This document shows positions 34,710 through 43,866 of a stretch of 64,000 nucleotides of DNA, one piece after another (the first letter of the stretch is position 1; each line of letters starts with the position of its first letter). The stretch comes from Flagellimonas alvinocaridis. GTDB lineage: Bacteria > Bacteroidota > Bacteroidia > Flavobacteriales > Flavobacteriaceae. The stretch covers positions 34,056 through 98,055 of the forward strand of contig NZ_SNTZ01000010.1 of NCBI RefSeq assembly GCF_004916895.1, written 5' to 3'. The notes beneath the pieces were generated by a model, which was not told the origin of the DNA, ran no database searches, and saw only the letters and a list, made by a program, of their open reading frames with translations. The translations under genes and the position numbers were made by a program.

Positions 34710-35459
34710 ATGAAACTTTTGGAAGGCAAAAATGTAATTATCACAGGGGCAAGTAGAGGAATTGGAAAAGGGATAGCCCAAATATTTGGACAACACGGCG
34801 CCAATGTGGCATTCACCTATAGTTCCAGTGAAGCCCCTGCATTGGAATTACAAAAAGAGTTGGAGGACATGGGCGTAAAAGCCAAAGCTTATAAAAGTAA
34901 TGCGGCCAGCTATGAAGACTCTGAAGCTTTGGTGGCACAGGTCTTGGAAGATTTTGATGGGAGAATAGATGTATTGATCAACAATGCAGGAATCACCAAG
35001 GACAATCTGTTGATGCGTATGGGTGAGGAAGATTTTGACTCGGTAGTCGAAATCAACCTAAAGTCTGTATTTAATATGACCAAGGCGGTACAACGTACCA
35101 TGTTGAAACAACGGAAAGGTTCCATTATCAACATGAGTAGTGTTGTGGGTATAAAAGGAAATGCCGGACAGGCCAATTATGCCGCCTCAAAAGCCGGAAT
35201 GATTGGGTTCACAAAATCTATCGCACTTGAATTAGGTTCCAGAAACATTCGCTGCAATGCCATTGCTCCCGGTTTTATTGAAACCGAAATGACTGACAAA
35301 CTGGATGAAAAGACCGTACAGGGATGGAGGGATTCCATTCCTTTGAAACGTGGTGGAAAACCAGAAGATGTTGCCAATGCCTGTCTGTTTTTGGCATCGG
35401 ACCTTTCAGATTATGTTACCGGACAAGTTTTAAGTGTGGACGGTGGCATGCTAACCTAA
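34710..35459 (+). CDS. fabG: 3-oxoacyl-ACP reductase
   Basis: NADPH-dependent reduction of 3-oxoacyl-ACP in fatty-acid elongation. 249-residue short-chain dehydrogenase: cofactor motif GASRGIG at 13-19, NNAG at 91-94, catalytic S144, Y157 and K161 (MSSVVGIKG, YAASKAG). The end TGQVLSVDGGM is the standard FabG C-terminus. Followed after 9 bp by the VWA membrane protein gene. Confidence 0.94.
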   Translation: MKLLEGKNVIITGASRGIGKGIAQIFGQHGANVAFTYSSSEAPALELQKELEDMGVKAKAYKSNAASYEDSEALVAQVLEDFDGRIDVLINNAGITKDNLLMRMGEEDFDSVVEINLKSVFNMTKAVQRTMLKQRKGSIINMSSVVGIKGNAGQANYAASKAGMIGFTKSIALELGSRNIRCNAIAPGFIETEMTDKLDEKTVQGWRDSIPLKRGGKPEDVANACLFLASDLSDYVTGQVLSVDGGMLT

Positions 35460-35468
35460 AAGAACTGC

Positions 35469-37502
35469 ATGGAATTGCGCACGGTACTCCTTATTGTTCT
35501 TGCAGCGATTGCCGCGCTTTCCTTGTTAGTCTATCAATATTTCTTCAAAAACCCTAGAAAGGGTTCGCTAAAGATAATACTGGCCGCATTACGGTTTCTA
35601 ACCTTGTTCTGTGGCCTTTTATTGTTGATCAACCCCAAGTTTGTCAATAAGGATTATTTTTTGGAAAAGGCGAACTTGATCATATTGGTTGATGATTCAT
35701 CATCCATGCTACAGGCCGAATCCCAAGACAATCTTTCTGGGATGGTGCAAACTCTTTCAGGTAACCAAAACCTTAAAGAGCGATTTGAGGTTCATCAATA
35801 CGCCTTTGGCAGGGCTATCCGCCCTATGGATTCCCTCAGGTTAAATAAAAAGAGTACCGACATTGCCGCTGCTATTTCTGCCGTAGATGAAATTTTTGTG
35901 AATGGGAACAACGCCGTAGTGCTTATAACGGATGGCAACCAAACGTTGGGCAGGGATTATGAACATCTCAATCTTGGAGATAATGTTTTTATAAGCCCCA
36001 TTGTGATTGGGGACACCACGGCCTATGAAGACATTTCCATCGGACTCACCAATACCAATACCTATGCGTTTCTCAACAATAAGTTTCCTGTTGAAACGAC
36101 TATCCTGTACAATGGAAAAACAACGGTTTCCAAAACAATGACCATTTCTTTGGATGGAAAAACCGTTCACAGACAACAAGTAACACTAAACGAAACAAAG
36201 AACAGTCAAACCGTGCATGCTTTGTTGGAGGCTCAAAGTGTTGGGGTGAAAACCATACGGATTGAAGTGGAAAATCTAAGTAATGAAAAGAACACTATCA
36301 ATAACCAGAAGGAAACGGCCATAGAGGTCATAGATGAGCGGACAAAGGTGATGATTATTTCAGATTTGCTTCATCCAGATATTGGCACTCTAAAAAAATC
36401 CATTGAAGCAAACGAACAACGTTCGGTAACGTTACATGGACCCAATGTTTCTTCCAACACGCTAGATGAAGCCGATCTTTTGATTCTCTACCAGCCTACA
36501 AGGGCTTTTGCCAATGTCTACGACCATGTTTCCAAATCAAAAGTGAGTACCTTCACAATTACAGGGAAGCATACGGATTGGAACTTTTTAAATAGGGCGC
36601 AAAAAGCGTTTCAAAAAGCGAACAGCACTCAATCCGAGGATATTTTGCCGGTTCGAAATAATTCCTTCCGAACATTTGGTCTAGAGAATTTTGATACTAG
36701 CGGATTTCCTCCTTTGAATGGAGCGTTGGGAGATATCCAACTCAATAAAAACGGGGAGGTTTTACTGTTTCAACAAATCAGGGGAGTTAATTTGGACCAA
36801 CCTTTGTTTACAGTTTTAACCGATGGAAGTCAGCGAGAAGCAGTCCTTTTTGGGGAAAACATTTGGAAATGGCGAGCCCAAACTTACCGAAACCACGAAA
36901 ACTTTGAAAGTTTTGACGCCTTTATGGGAAAACTGATGGTGTATTTATCCAATAGTGGGCAACGCAACCGACTGGAATTGGACTACAACCTGGTTTTTGA
37001 CAGTCCAAGCCTAGCGTTGATACGGGCCTCCTATTTTGACGAGAGCTACCAATTTGATTCCAATGCCAACCTTAATATTGACATTCAAGGCAAGGAAAAC
37101 AATTTTGTACGTAGGTCCCCCATGCTGCAAAAGGGCAATTTTTTTGAAGTTGATTTAAGTGATTTGGAAGCGGGGGAATACCAATTCACTGTGAGCGTAA
37201 CAGACGAAAATTTAAAACAATCCGGACAGTTTAAGATTTTGGATTTTAATCCTGAAAAGCAACATATGGGAGCCAATTATGGCAAGCTGGGCCGTTTGGC
37301 CAACAACACTATGGGCAAGCTTTATTTTCCCAAGGATTTGCAAACACTTTCGGATGATTTGTCTACTGCACAACAATATCTTCCGGTGCAAAAGAGCAAA
37401 CAGAATATTGTATCTTTAATAGATTTCCGTATACTACTTGGATTGATGGCCCTAACCCTTACTTTGGAATGGTTCATCAGAAAATACAATGGATTAATTT
37501 AA
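35469..37502 (+). CDS. VWA-domain membrane protein
   Basis: 677 residues. Two N-terminal membrane segments (about 5-24 and 36-54) are followed by a von Willebrand A-type domain from about 70 with an intact MIDAS-like D75-x-S77-x-S79 (LVDDSSSM) and VVLITDGNQTLG. Middle beta-rich domains (about 190-400) look Ig-like, and a later glutamine-amidotransferase-like region is possible. The C-terminus ends in one membrane helix (LIDFRILLGLMALTLTLEWF). Most of the chain should face the periplasm. Similar proteins are annotated only as hypothetical or VWA. It sits between fabG and the SPFH gene; no function can be assigned. Confidence 0.8.
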   Translation: MELRTVLLIVLAAIAALSLLVYQYFFKNPRKGSLKIILAALRFLTLFCGLLLLINPKFVNKDYFLEKANLIILVDDSSSMLQAESQDNLSGMVQTLSGNQNLKERFEVHQYAFGRAIRPMDSLRLNKKSTDIAAAISAVDEIFVNGNNAVVLITDGNQTLGRDYEHLNLGDNVFISPIVIGDTTAYEDISIGLTNTNTYAFLNNKFPVETTILYNGKTTVSKTMTISLDGKTVHRQQVTLNETKNSQTVHALLEAQSVGVKTIRIEVENLSNEKNTINNQKETAIEVIDERTKVMIISDLLHPDIGTLKKSIEANEQRSVTLHGPNVSSNTLDEADLLILYQPTRAFANVYDHVSKSKVSTFTITGKHTDWNFLNRAQKAFQKANSTQSEDILPVRNNSFRTFGLENFDTSGFPPLNGALGDIQLNKNGEVLLFQQIRGVNLDQPLFTVLTDGSQREAVLFGENIWKWRAQTYRNHENFESFDAFMGKLMVYLSNSGQRNRLELDYNLVFDSPSLALIRASYFDESYQFDSNANLNIDIQGKENNFVRRSPMLQKGNFFEVDLSDLEAGEYQFTVSVTDENLKQSGQFKILDFNPEKQHMGANYGKLGRLANNTMGKLYFPKDLQTLSDDLSTAQQYLPVQKSKQNIVSLIDFRILLGLMALTLTLEWFIRKYNGLI

Positions 37503-37515
37503 ATGTTATAAAACC

Positions 37516-38331
37516 ATGGATAGATTACCAAAGATTGCTTTACCAGCCTTAGCGGGCATTATTTTTCTTATCATATTCATTTCTAGGTCTACAGTGACCA
37601 TCGGTTCCGGGGAGGCCGGGGTTCTCTATAAATATTTTGGAGGGGGTGTGGTCACCGATGAGCCGCCCTTGGGCGAAGGATTCCACTTGGTTGCTCCATG
37701 GAACAAAGTGTTTGTGTATGAGGTTCGACAGCAAGAAAAGTTGGAGAAAATGAATGTGCTTTCTTCAAATGGTCTGGATATAAAACTTGAAGCCTCTGTG
37801 TGGTTTCAACCAAAATATGACGAGCTTGGGAAATTGCACCAAGAAAAAAGTGAACAATATATAGAGCGTGTCCTATTACCTGCCATTCGTTCTGCAGCCC
37901 GTAGTGTGGTGGGACGATATACCCCGGAACAATTGTATTCCAGTAAACGTGATGCCATCCAACAGGAAATCTTTGAGGAAACCCAAAAAATTGTGGATGA
38001 TCAATACATTCAACTGAATGAGGTTTTGGTACGGGATGTAACCCTACCACCCACCATCAAGGATGCCATTGAACGTAAGCTCAAGCAGGAACAAGAGTCC
38101 TTGGAGTATGAATTTAGATTGGTCACTGCCCAAAAAGAAGCGGAGAAAGTTCGAATCGAAGCACAAGGAAAAGCGGATGCCAACAAGATTCTGAGTGCTT
38201 CCCTGACAGATAAGATATTACAGGACAAGGGTATTGAAGCCACATTGAAACTTGCCGAATCCCCCAATGCAAAAGTGGTAGTGGTAGGGTCTGGAGACGA
38301 TGGTTTGCCCCTAATTTTGGGAAATAACTAA
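37516..38331 (+). CDS. Prohibitin-like SPFH-domain membrane protein
   Basis: 271 residues with one N-terminal membrane helix (about 8-24, ALPALAGIIFLIIFIS), an SPFH/band-7 domain (about 27-190; VLYKYFGGGV, ERVLLPAIRSAARSVVGRYT) and a helical C-terminus (RLVTAQKEAEKVRIEAQGKADA) that in prohibitins drives ring assembly. Such proteins scaffold membrane domains and modulate FtsH. It lies 13 bp after the VWA gene; the his leader promoter follows directly. Confidence 0.88.
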   Translation: MDRLPKIALPALAGIIFLIIFISRSTVTIGSGEAGVLYKYFGGGVVTDEPPLGEGFHLVAPWNKVFVYEVRQQEKLEKMNVLSSNGLDIKLEASVWFQPKYDELGKLHQEKSEQYIERVLLPAIRSAARSVVGRYTPEQLYSSKRDAIQQEIFEETQKIVDDQYIQLNEVLVRDVTLPPTIKDAIERKLKQEQESLEYEFRLVTAQKEAEKVRIEAQGKADANKILSASLTDKILQDKGIEATLKLAESPNAKVVVVGSGDDGLPLILGNN

Positions 38332-38341
38332 ATAAGTCTTT

Positions 38342-38369
38342 TTTGATAAAAAAATATGTCCTACTTTTG
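38342..38369 (+). promoter_or_regulatory. Promoter of the his operon
   Basis: TTTG at 38342-38345 and TACTTTTG at 38362-38369, 16 bp apart, agree with the Bacteroidota -33/-7 pattern though the spacing is somewhat short. Transcription would begin near 38375-38377, at or just before the leader ATG (38378). Confidence 0.6.
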
Positions 38370-38377
38370 ATTCCATA

Positions 38378-38431
38378 ATGAGAAACAAAAACGTACATCA
38401 TCATTTTTACACTTGCTCTCAAGCGAGGTAG
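38378..38431 (+). CDS. his operon leader peptide
   Basis: 17 codons reading MRNKNVHHHFYTCSQAR, then TAG. Three consecutive His codons (38396-38404), placed 31 bp before an intrinsic terminator and about 100 bp before hisG, are the hallmark of a his attenuator: scarcity of charged tRNA-His stalls the ribosome at the CAT run and prevents termination. No SD-like sequence precedes the ATG, and the promoter box is so close that the mRNA may start at the ATG. The codon run is direct evidence; the mechanism is inferred from the known enterobacterial his leader. Confidence 0.85.
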   Translation: MRNKNVHHHFYTCSQAR

Positions 38432-38466
38432 AGATGTATTGCTGTAACTAAAAATATATTCTAACC
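38394..38466 (+). promoter_or_regulatory. Candidate alternative pairings of the his attenuator
   Basis: TACATC (38394-38399, over the His codons) can pair with GATGTA (38433-38438). GGT-AGA (38427-38432) can pair with TCT-a-ACC (38460-38466), which would consume the 5' arm of the terminator. These are tentative anti-terminator elements read by eye. Confidence 0.35.
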
Positions 38467-38496
38467 CGTTTGAGAAATCAAACGGGTTTTGTTTTT
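38463..38496 (+). terminator. his attenuator terminator
   Basis: Perfect 10-bp stem AACCCGTTTG (38463-38472) with CAAACGGGTT (38479-38488), 6-nt loop, then TTGTTTTT. Located between leader peptide and hisG. Confidence 0.92.
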
Positions 38497-38533
38497 GTGC
38501 CCGTTTGGGCTGTCGAACACCAAAAAAAGAATA

Positions 38534-39391
38534 ATGACAAAGATTAGGATCGCGGTTCAGAAAAGTGGCCGATTAAATGAGGATTCCCTCGCAATTTTGA
38601 AGGATTGTGGCATTTCCATAGACAATGGAAAGGATCAGCTAAAAGCCACGGCCCGAAATTTCCCCTTGGAGGTGTTTTACCTTCGTAATGGAGATATTCC
38701 CCAATACCTTAGGGATGGGGTAGTGGATATTGCCATCATTGGGGAAAATGTACTGGTGGAAAAAGGGCAGGACATTTCCGTGGTTGAAAAACTGAATTTT
38801 TCCAAATGCCGGGTCTCCTTGGCAGTTCCGAAGGGAGTGAAGTACAACTCGGTAAAAGACTTGGAAGGCAAAAAGATAGCCACTTCCTATCCCAATACGG
38901 TAAATGAATATCTGAAATCCAAAGGTGTTACGGCAGATTTGCACATTATCAACGGTTCCGTGGAAATTGCCCCCAACATTGGATTGGCCGATGGTATCTG
39001 TGATATTGTTTCCAGCGGAAGCACCCTCTTCAAGAACAATTTAAAAGAGGTCGATGTGATCCTGACCAGTGAGGCAGTCTTGGCGGTATCGCCTACCATA
39101 TCCAAAGAGCGTTTGGAGATTCTGAAGAAAATCCAATTCAGGATAAAATCGGTGTTACAGGCACGCCAAAACAAATATGTATTGCTAAATGCGCCCAATG
39201 ACAAGTTGGATGAAATCATTTCCCTTTTGCCTGGAATGCGTAGTCCAACAGTACTCCCGCTTGCCGAGGAGGGGTGGAGTTCCGTACATTCAGTGATTAC
39301 GAGGGATACCTTTTGGGAGGTCATTGATGCCCTCAAACAAGCCGGGGCCGAAGGAATTTTGGTATGTCCCATAGAAAAAATGGTACTGTAG
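38534..39391 (+). CDS. hisG: ATP phosphoribosyltransferase, long form
   Basis: First enzyme of histidine synthesis, condensing ATP and PRPP. 285 residues from ATG 38534 (MTKIRIAVQKSGRLNEDS). An in-frame TTG at 38489 lies in the attenuator T-tract and is rejected. Catalytic domain with SGSTLFKNNLK-type PRPP loop (about 165-180), then a C-terminal regulatory domain (about 210-285, PGMRSPTVLPLAEEGWSSVH), which in long-form HisG binds histidine for feedback inhibition. So the pathway likely has both attenuation and feedback control. First structural gene of the operon. Confidence 0.95.
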   Translation: MTKIRIAVQKSGRLNEDSLAILKDCGISIDNGKDQLKATARNFPLEVFYLRNGDIPQYLRDGVVDIAIIGENVLVEKGQDISVVEKLNFSKCRVSLAVPKGVKYNSVKDLEGKKIATSYPNTVNEYLKSKGVTADLHIINGSVEIAPNIGLADGICDIVSSGSTLFKNNLKEVDVILTSEAVLAVSPTISKERLEILKKIQFRIKSVLQARQNKYVLLNAPNDKLDEIISLLPGMRSPTVLPLAEEGWSSVHSVITRDTFWEVIDALKQAGAEGILVCPIEKMVL

Positions 39392-40674
39392 TGAAGCGAA
39401 TAGATTTTCCAGAAAGAGAAAATTGGGAAGGAATCTTAAAAAGACCAACCCAAACGGTATCCGATATTGAGGGTACGGTCAATACCATCTTTGAAGAGGT
39501 GAAATCCGGAGGGGATGCCGTTGTCAAAAAATATACGGAACGCTTTGATGGGGTTAGCTTGAAGAACCTCAAAGTAACTCAAGATGAAATACAAAAGGCA
39601 TCCGAATCAGTTTCCGAGGGTTTACAACAAGCCATTAGCCTGGCACAAAGCAACATTGAAAAATTCCATGCGGCACAACGTACGGAAAGGGTAGAAGTGG
39701 AAACCATGCCCGGGGTATCCTGCTGGCAGGAAAAGCGTCCCATCCAAAAAGTTGGATTGTACATTCCAGGAGGGTCCGCGCCACTTTTTTCCACTATTTT
39801 GATGTTGGCCATTCCAGCCAAACTGGCGGGTTGTTCAGAAATTGTACTTTGTACACCCCCAGACAAAAAAGGGGAAATCAACCCTGCCATTCTGTATACC
39901 GCACAACTTTGCGGGGTAACCCAAATCTATAAGGTAGGGGGCATACAGGCCATTGCAGGAATGACCTTTGGAACGGAATCCATCCCTAAAGTCTATAAAA
40001 TCTTTGGCCCAGGAAACCAATTTGTGACTGTGGCCAAGCAACTGGCCACCAAATATGGCGTGGCGATTGATATGCCTGCCGGACCAAGTGAACTTTTAGT
40101 TGTGGCAGATAATACGGCCAATCCTGCTTTTGTAGCGTCTGATTTGTTGAGTCAGGCCGAGCATGGCGCCGATAGTCAGGTAATTTTAGTGTCAACCTCA
40201 GAGAGTTTGATCAATGACGTAGAGAAGGAAATAGAAGGGCAACTCAAGGTGTTGCCAAGGGCCTCCATTGCTGAGAAAGCTATTGCCAACAGCAAACTGA
40301 TTCAGGTAAAAAATGACCAAGAAGCCTTGGATTTGATCAATGAATATGGCCCCGAACACTTTATCGTCTGTGTGGAAAACGAAGGATTTTACCTTGATGG
40401 CATCCAAAATGCCGGCTCGGTGTTTATCGGGAACTATACCCCGGAAAGTGCGGGAGACTATGCTTCGGGGACCAATCACACCTTGCCCACCAATGGGTAT
40501 GCCAAGCAGTACAGTGGGGTGAACCTGGACAGTTTCATGAAAAGCATGACCTTTCAAAAAATATCTAGAGAAGGCATAGAAAGAATTGGAAGTGCCATAG
40601 AACTCATGGCCGAAGCGGAAGGCCTTCAAGCACACAAAAACGCAGTGACCCTAAGATTAAAACGCTCCAAATGA
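39391..40674 (+). CDS. hisD: Histidinol dehydrogenase
   Basis: Zinc enzyme oxidising histidinol to histidine in two NAD steps, the last reactions of the pathway. 427 residues from GTG 39391, which overlaps the hisG stop as taGTG; an ATG at 39364 would add nine residues inside hisG. The family N-terminus (KRIDFPERENWEGIL) favours the GTG. Zinc-ligand regions LLSQAEHGADSQ and DYASGTNHTLPT and the catalytic GPEHFIV are intact. Translationally coupled to hisG and to hisC. Confidence 0.94.
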   Translation: MKRIDFPERENWEGILKRPTQTVSDIEGTVNTIFEEVKSGGDAVVKKYTERFDGVSLKNLKVTQDEIQKASESVSEGLQQAISLAQSNIEKFHAAQRTERVEVETMPGVSCWQEKRPIQKVGLYIPGGSAPLFSTILMLAIPAKLAGCSEIVLCTPPDKKGEINPAILYTAQLCGVTQIYKVGGIQAIAGMTFGTESIPKVYKIFGPGNQFVTVAKQLATKYGVAIDMPAGPSELLVVADNTANPAFVASDLLSQAEHGADSQVILVSTSESLINDVEKEIEGQLKVLPRASIAEKAIANSKLIQVKNDQEALDLINEYGPEHFIVCVENEGFYLDGIQNAGSVFIGNYTPESAGDYASGTNHTLPTNGYAKQYSGVNLDSFMKSMTFQKISREGIERIGSAIELMAEAEGLQAHKNAVTLRLKRSK

Positions 40675-41720
40675 AAGCTGTATTCAACATAAAAAATATG
40701 GTCAGGGAATCCGTGGACCAATTGAAACCCTATTCCTCCGCACGGGATGAATATGTTTCGGACGGTTCTGAAATGATTTTCTTGGATGCCAATGAGAATC
40801 CGTTTGAGAATGGTGTCAATCGATATCCCGACCCCTACCAACGAAGCCTAAAATCGCTCTTGGCAGAGCAGAAAGGAGTTTCTGAGAGCAACATGCTTCT
40901 GGGAAATGGCAGTGATGAAGTATTGGATCTTATCTATAGGGCATTTTGTGAACCCAATCGGGACAACATCATCACCTTGCCACCCACGTATGGCATGTAC
41001 AAAGTTCTGGCAGGCATCAACGCGGTGGAGAACCGGGAAGTATTGCTGACACCAGATTTTGAACCCAATGTCCCTGAAATCCTGCAAGCGGTGGATAGAA
41101 ACACCAAGTTGTTATTTATTTGTTCGCCAAACAATCCCACGGGAAACACCTTTACAGTGGATAAGGTGCAACAGTTATTGGAATCTTTTCAAGGGCTAGT
41201 GGTGATTGATGAAGCCTACATTGATTTTTCAGAGGAAGAAAGCTGGATAGGTAAACTAGCTAATTACCCCAATCTGATAGTGACCCAAACCCTTTCCAAA
41301 GCCTATGGTTTGGCGGGTATTCGACTGGGGATTTGTTATGCCTCGGAAGAAATCATTGCCATTTTAAATAAAATCAAACCTCCATATAATGTTAATCAAC
41401 TTACACAGCAACAGGCTTTGCAACGTTTATTGAATCAAGATGCGGTTGCCACTGAAGTTGAGCAGATATTGAGGGAACGAACGTCATTGATCGAGGCATT
41501 AAATGCATTGGCTTTTGTACAGGAAATCTATCCAACAGACGCTAATTTTGTATTGGCCAAGGTGGATGATGCCAATAAACGATATCAACAACTATTGGAG
41601 CAAAAAGTGGTGGTACGTAATAGAAGTACCCAACCCTTATGCGAAAATACCCTTCGGTTCACCGTCGGGACCCCAGAAGAGAACAAAACACTGATAGCCA
41701 TTTTAAAACAACTACCATAA
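40671..41720 (+). CDS. hisC: Histidinol-phosphate aminotransferase
   Basis: PLP enzyme making histidinol phosphate from imidazole acetol phosphate. 349 residues of fold-type [17 protein letters not shown] near the start, [19 protein letters not shown], and the PLP lysine K210 in [14 protein letters not shown]. Its ATG overlaps the hisD stop (ATGA), and its own TAA overlaps the hisB start (taATG). Confidence 0.95.
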   Translation: MKAVFNIKNMVRESVDQLKPYSSARDEYVSDGSEMIFLDANENPFENGVNRYPDPYQRSLKSLLAEQKGVSESNMLLGNGSDEVLDLIYRAFCEPNRDNIITLPPTYGMYKVLAGINAVENREVLLTPDFEPNVPEILQAVDRNTKLLFICSPNNPTGNTFTVDKVQQLLESFQGLVVIDEAYIDFSEEESWIGKLANYPNLIVTQTLSKAYGLAGIRLGICYASEEIIAILNKIKPPYNVNQLTQQQALQRLLNQDAVATEVEQILRERTSLIEALNALAFVQEIYPTDANFVLAKVDDANKRYQQLLEQKVVVRNRSTQPLCENTLRFTVGTPEENKTLIAILKQLP

Positions 41721-42856
41721 TGGGCAAGAAAGTATTATTTATTGATCGTGATGGAACCATTATAAAGGAAACGGCCGACGAGCAGATTGATGCATTTGAG
41801 AAGATGATTTTTTATCCCAAGGCGTTCACGTTTCTGGGGAAAATCGCCAAAGAATTGGATTATGAGTTGGTCATGATCACCAATCAAGATGGTTTGGGTA
41901 CGGATATTTTTCCAGAAGATACCTTTTGGCCGGTACACAATTTTATCATGAAATCTTTTGAGAATGAAGGAGTGATTTTCGACCAAGTATTTATTGATAG
42001 AACCTTTCCCAAGGACAATGCCAACACCAGAAAACCGGGAACAGGGATGTTGACTTCCTATTTTTCCGATGCATATGATTTGGAAAATTCCTTTGTGATC
42101 GGAGATCGATTGACGGATGTGGAATTGGCCAAAAACTTGGGTGCAAAGGGAATCTTCATCAATGATGATACCCATTTGGGAACAGGAGAGATTACGGTAA
42201 AGCGGGAGGAATTGGATGAGTACATCGCCTTGGAAAGCAATGACTGGGAAAAAATCTATGAGTTTTTAAAACTCGAGAACCGTATTGGTGAAATTTCAAG
42301 AAAGACCAATGAAACGGACATCCAAATCAAGTTGAACCTGGATGGGACCGGAAAAAGTAACATCCAAACAGGATTGGCCTTCTTTGATCATATGTTGGAC
42401 CAATTGGCCCGTCATGGACAAATGGATTTGGACATCAAGGTGAATGGTGATTTGGAAGTGGACGAACACCATACCATTGAAGATACGGCCATTGCTTTGG
42501 GGGAAGTTTTTTCAAAAGCCTTGGGCAATAAATTGGGCATAGAACGCTACGGTTTTTGCTTGCCCATGGACGATTGCTTGGCGCAGGTGGCCATTGATTT
42601 CGGTGGAAGAAATTGGCTGGTATGGGATGCTGAGTTCAAAAGGGAAAAAGTAGGGGACATGCCCACTGAAATGTTCCTGCACTTCTTTAAATCTTTCACG
42701 GATGGAGCCAAGGCTAATTTGAACGTTAAAGCCGAAGGTGACAATGAACACCACAAAATAGAGGCTATTTTCAAAGCTTTTGCCAAGTCCATTAAAATGG
42801 CCGTGAAGCGGGATGCCGAGAAAATGGTATTACCCTCAACCAAAGGAATGCTCTAG
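41720..42856 (+). CDS. hisB: Bifunctional histidinol-phosphatase / imidazoleglycerol-phosphate dehydratase
   Basis: 378 residues from ATG 41720; an upstream frame opening at 41639 lies in hisC and is ignored. The N-terminal HAD phosphatase half (about 1-165) has nucleophile D9 in LFIDRDGTI and MITNQDG and [10 protein letters not shown]. The C-terminal dehydratase half (about 185-378) has [20 protein letters not shown] and [12 protein letters not shown] manganese motifs. The fused form as in enterobacteria. hisH starts at the next base after the stop. Confidence 0.95.
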   Translation: MGKKVLFIDRDGTIIKETADEQIDAFEKMIFYPKAFTFLGKIAKELDYELVMITNQDGLGTDIFPEDTFWPVHNFIMKSFENEGVIFDQVFIDRTFPKDNANTRKPGTGMLTSYFSDAYDLENSFVIGDRLTDVELAKNLGAKGIFINDDTHLGTGEITVKREELDEYIALESNDWEKIYEFLKLENRIGEISRKTNETDIQIKLNLDGTGKSNIQTGLAFFDHMLDQLARHGQMDLDIKVNGDLEVDEHHTIEDTAIALGEVFSKALGNKLGIERYGFCLPMDDCLAQVAIDFGGRNWLVWDAEFKREKVGDMPTEMFLHFFKSFTDGAKANLNVKAEGDNEHHKIEAIFKAFAKSIKMAVKRDAEKMVLPSTKGML

Positions 42857-43441
42857 ATGAAAATAGTGATAATCGATTACGGCGCAGGAAATATCCAGAG
42901 CATAAAGTTTGCCATACAACGCTTGGGTTTTGATGCGGTCTTGAGCCATGATGCCGAAGAAATCAAGCAAGCGGACAAGGTTATTTTTCCCGGTGTGGGA
43001 GAGGCCAGTTCGGCGATGGCCAAACTTCGGGACACTGGTTTGGACAGGCTCATTCCCACGTTGAAGCAACCTGTTTTGGGCATTTGTCTTGGTATGCAGC
43101 TCATGTGCAGCTCCTCTGAAGAAGGAAATACAACGGGCTTGGGTATTTTTGACCTGGACGTGGTTAAGTTTCCCAATACCGTAAAAGTACCCCAAATTGG
43201 ATGGAACCAGATTACGGAACTCCAATCGGATTTGTTCAAGGGAGTCCCTGAGAAATCTTATATCTACCTGGTGCACAGTTTTTATGCGCCAAGAAGTAAA
43301 GACACCATTGCACAATCCGATTACGCATTGCCCTATAGTGCTGCCTTGCAGAAAGACAATTTTTATGGGGTGCAATTCCACCCTGAAAAAAGTAGCGAGG
43401 TGGGCAGTACCATTTTAGGGAATTTTTTAACGGTAATTTGA
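42857..43441 (+). CDS. hisH: Imidazole glycerol phosphate synthase, glutaminase subunit
   Basis: Class I glutamine amidotransferase feeding ammonia to HisF. 194 residues. Triad C77 in LGICLGMQLM, H175 and E177 in GVQFHPEKSSE. The oxyanion strand PGVGEASSAM and the DYGAGN N-terminus are standard. HisF is encoded 1.7 kb further on, with GNAT, hisA and DinB genes in between. Confidence 0.95.
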   Translation: MKIVIIDYGAGNIQSIKFAIQRLGFDAVLSHDAEEIKQADKVIFPGVGEASSAMAKLRDTGLDRLIPTLKQPVLGICLGMQLMCSSSEEGNTTGLGIFDLDVVKFPNTVKVPQIGWNQITELQSDLFKGVPEKSYIYLVHSFYAPRSKDTIAQSDYALPYSAALQKDNFYGVQFHPEKSSEVGSTILGNFLTVI

Positions 43442-43443
43442 TC

Positions 43444-43866
43444 ATGGAATACTATATCTCATCGGACAAGGATAAATTGGATGTCACCAGAATCCACCAA
43501 GAGGTAAAGTCTACCTATTGGGGAGGATACAGAACCCCGGAAATGACCCAAAAGACCATTGATGCCTGTCTGTGTTTTGGCGTATATTCCAATGAAGGTA
43601 AACAAGTGGGTTTTGCCCGTGTACTGACCGATAAGGTGGTTTTTGCCTACCTTATGGACGTCATCATTTTTGAACCACACAAAGGAAAGGGGTTGGGGAA
43701 AAAATTGGTGGCCACGATTTTGGAACACCCAGATATAAAAGCGGTTCATACCGTTGGATTGAAAACTATGGACGCCCACGGGCTATATGAACCTTTGGGA
43801 TTTAAAAAGATAGGGGATTCCGCCATGTGGATGGCCAAGGACAACGCTAAATACGATTACGAATGA
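43444..43866 (+). CDS. GNAT family N-acetyltransferase embedded in the his operon
   Basis: 140 residues from ATG 43444 (a TTG at 43438 is an alternative). GNAT acetyl-CoA loop: [16 protein letters not shown], with the typical V-shaped strand before it ([10 protein letters not shown]) and the C-terminal [18 protein letters not shown]. Starts 2 bp after hisH and overlaps the hisA ATG by 4 bases (ATGA), so it is translated as part of the operon. Substrate unknown. Its strict embedding suggests a link to histidine metabolism, or only a passenger. Confidence 0.85.
   Translation: MEYYISSDKDKLDVTRIHQEVKSTYWGGYRTPEMTQKTIDACLCFGVYSNEGKQVGFARVLTDKVVFAYLMDVIIFEPHKGKGLGKKLVATILEHPDIKAVHTVGLKTMDAHGLYEPLGFKKIGDSAMWMAKDNAKYDYE

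Noticed and set aside
34311..34796. Antisense ORF crossing the sucD end, its terminator and the fabG start
   Set aside because: It spans a terminator and two real genes on the other strand; composition not protein-like.
38489..38533. hisG start at TTG 38489 with 15 extra residues
   Set aside because: It begins in the T-tract of the attenuator terminator; the family N-terminus starts at ATG 38534.
38887..39372. Antisense ORF of 161 codons across hisG
   Set aside because: Same reason: the plus-strand gene is unmistakable.
42836..43381. Long antisense ORF (181 codons) across hisH
   Set aside because: Shadow of a well-conserved gene; its product has no recognisable domain.
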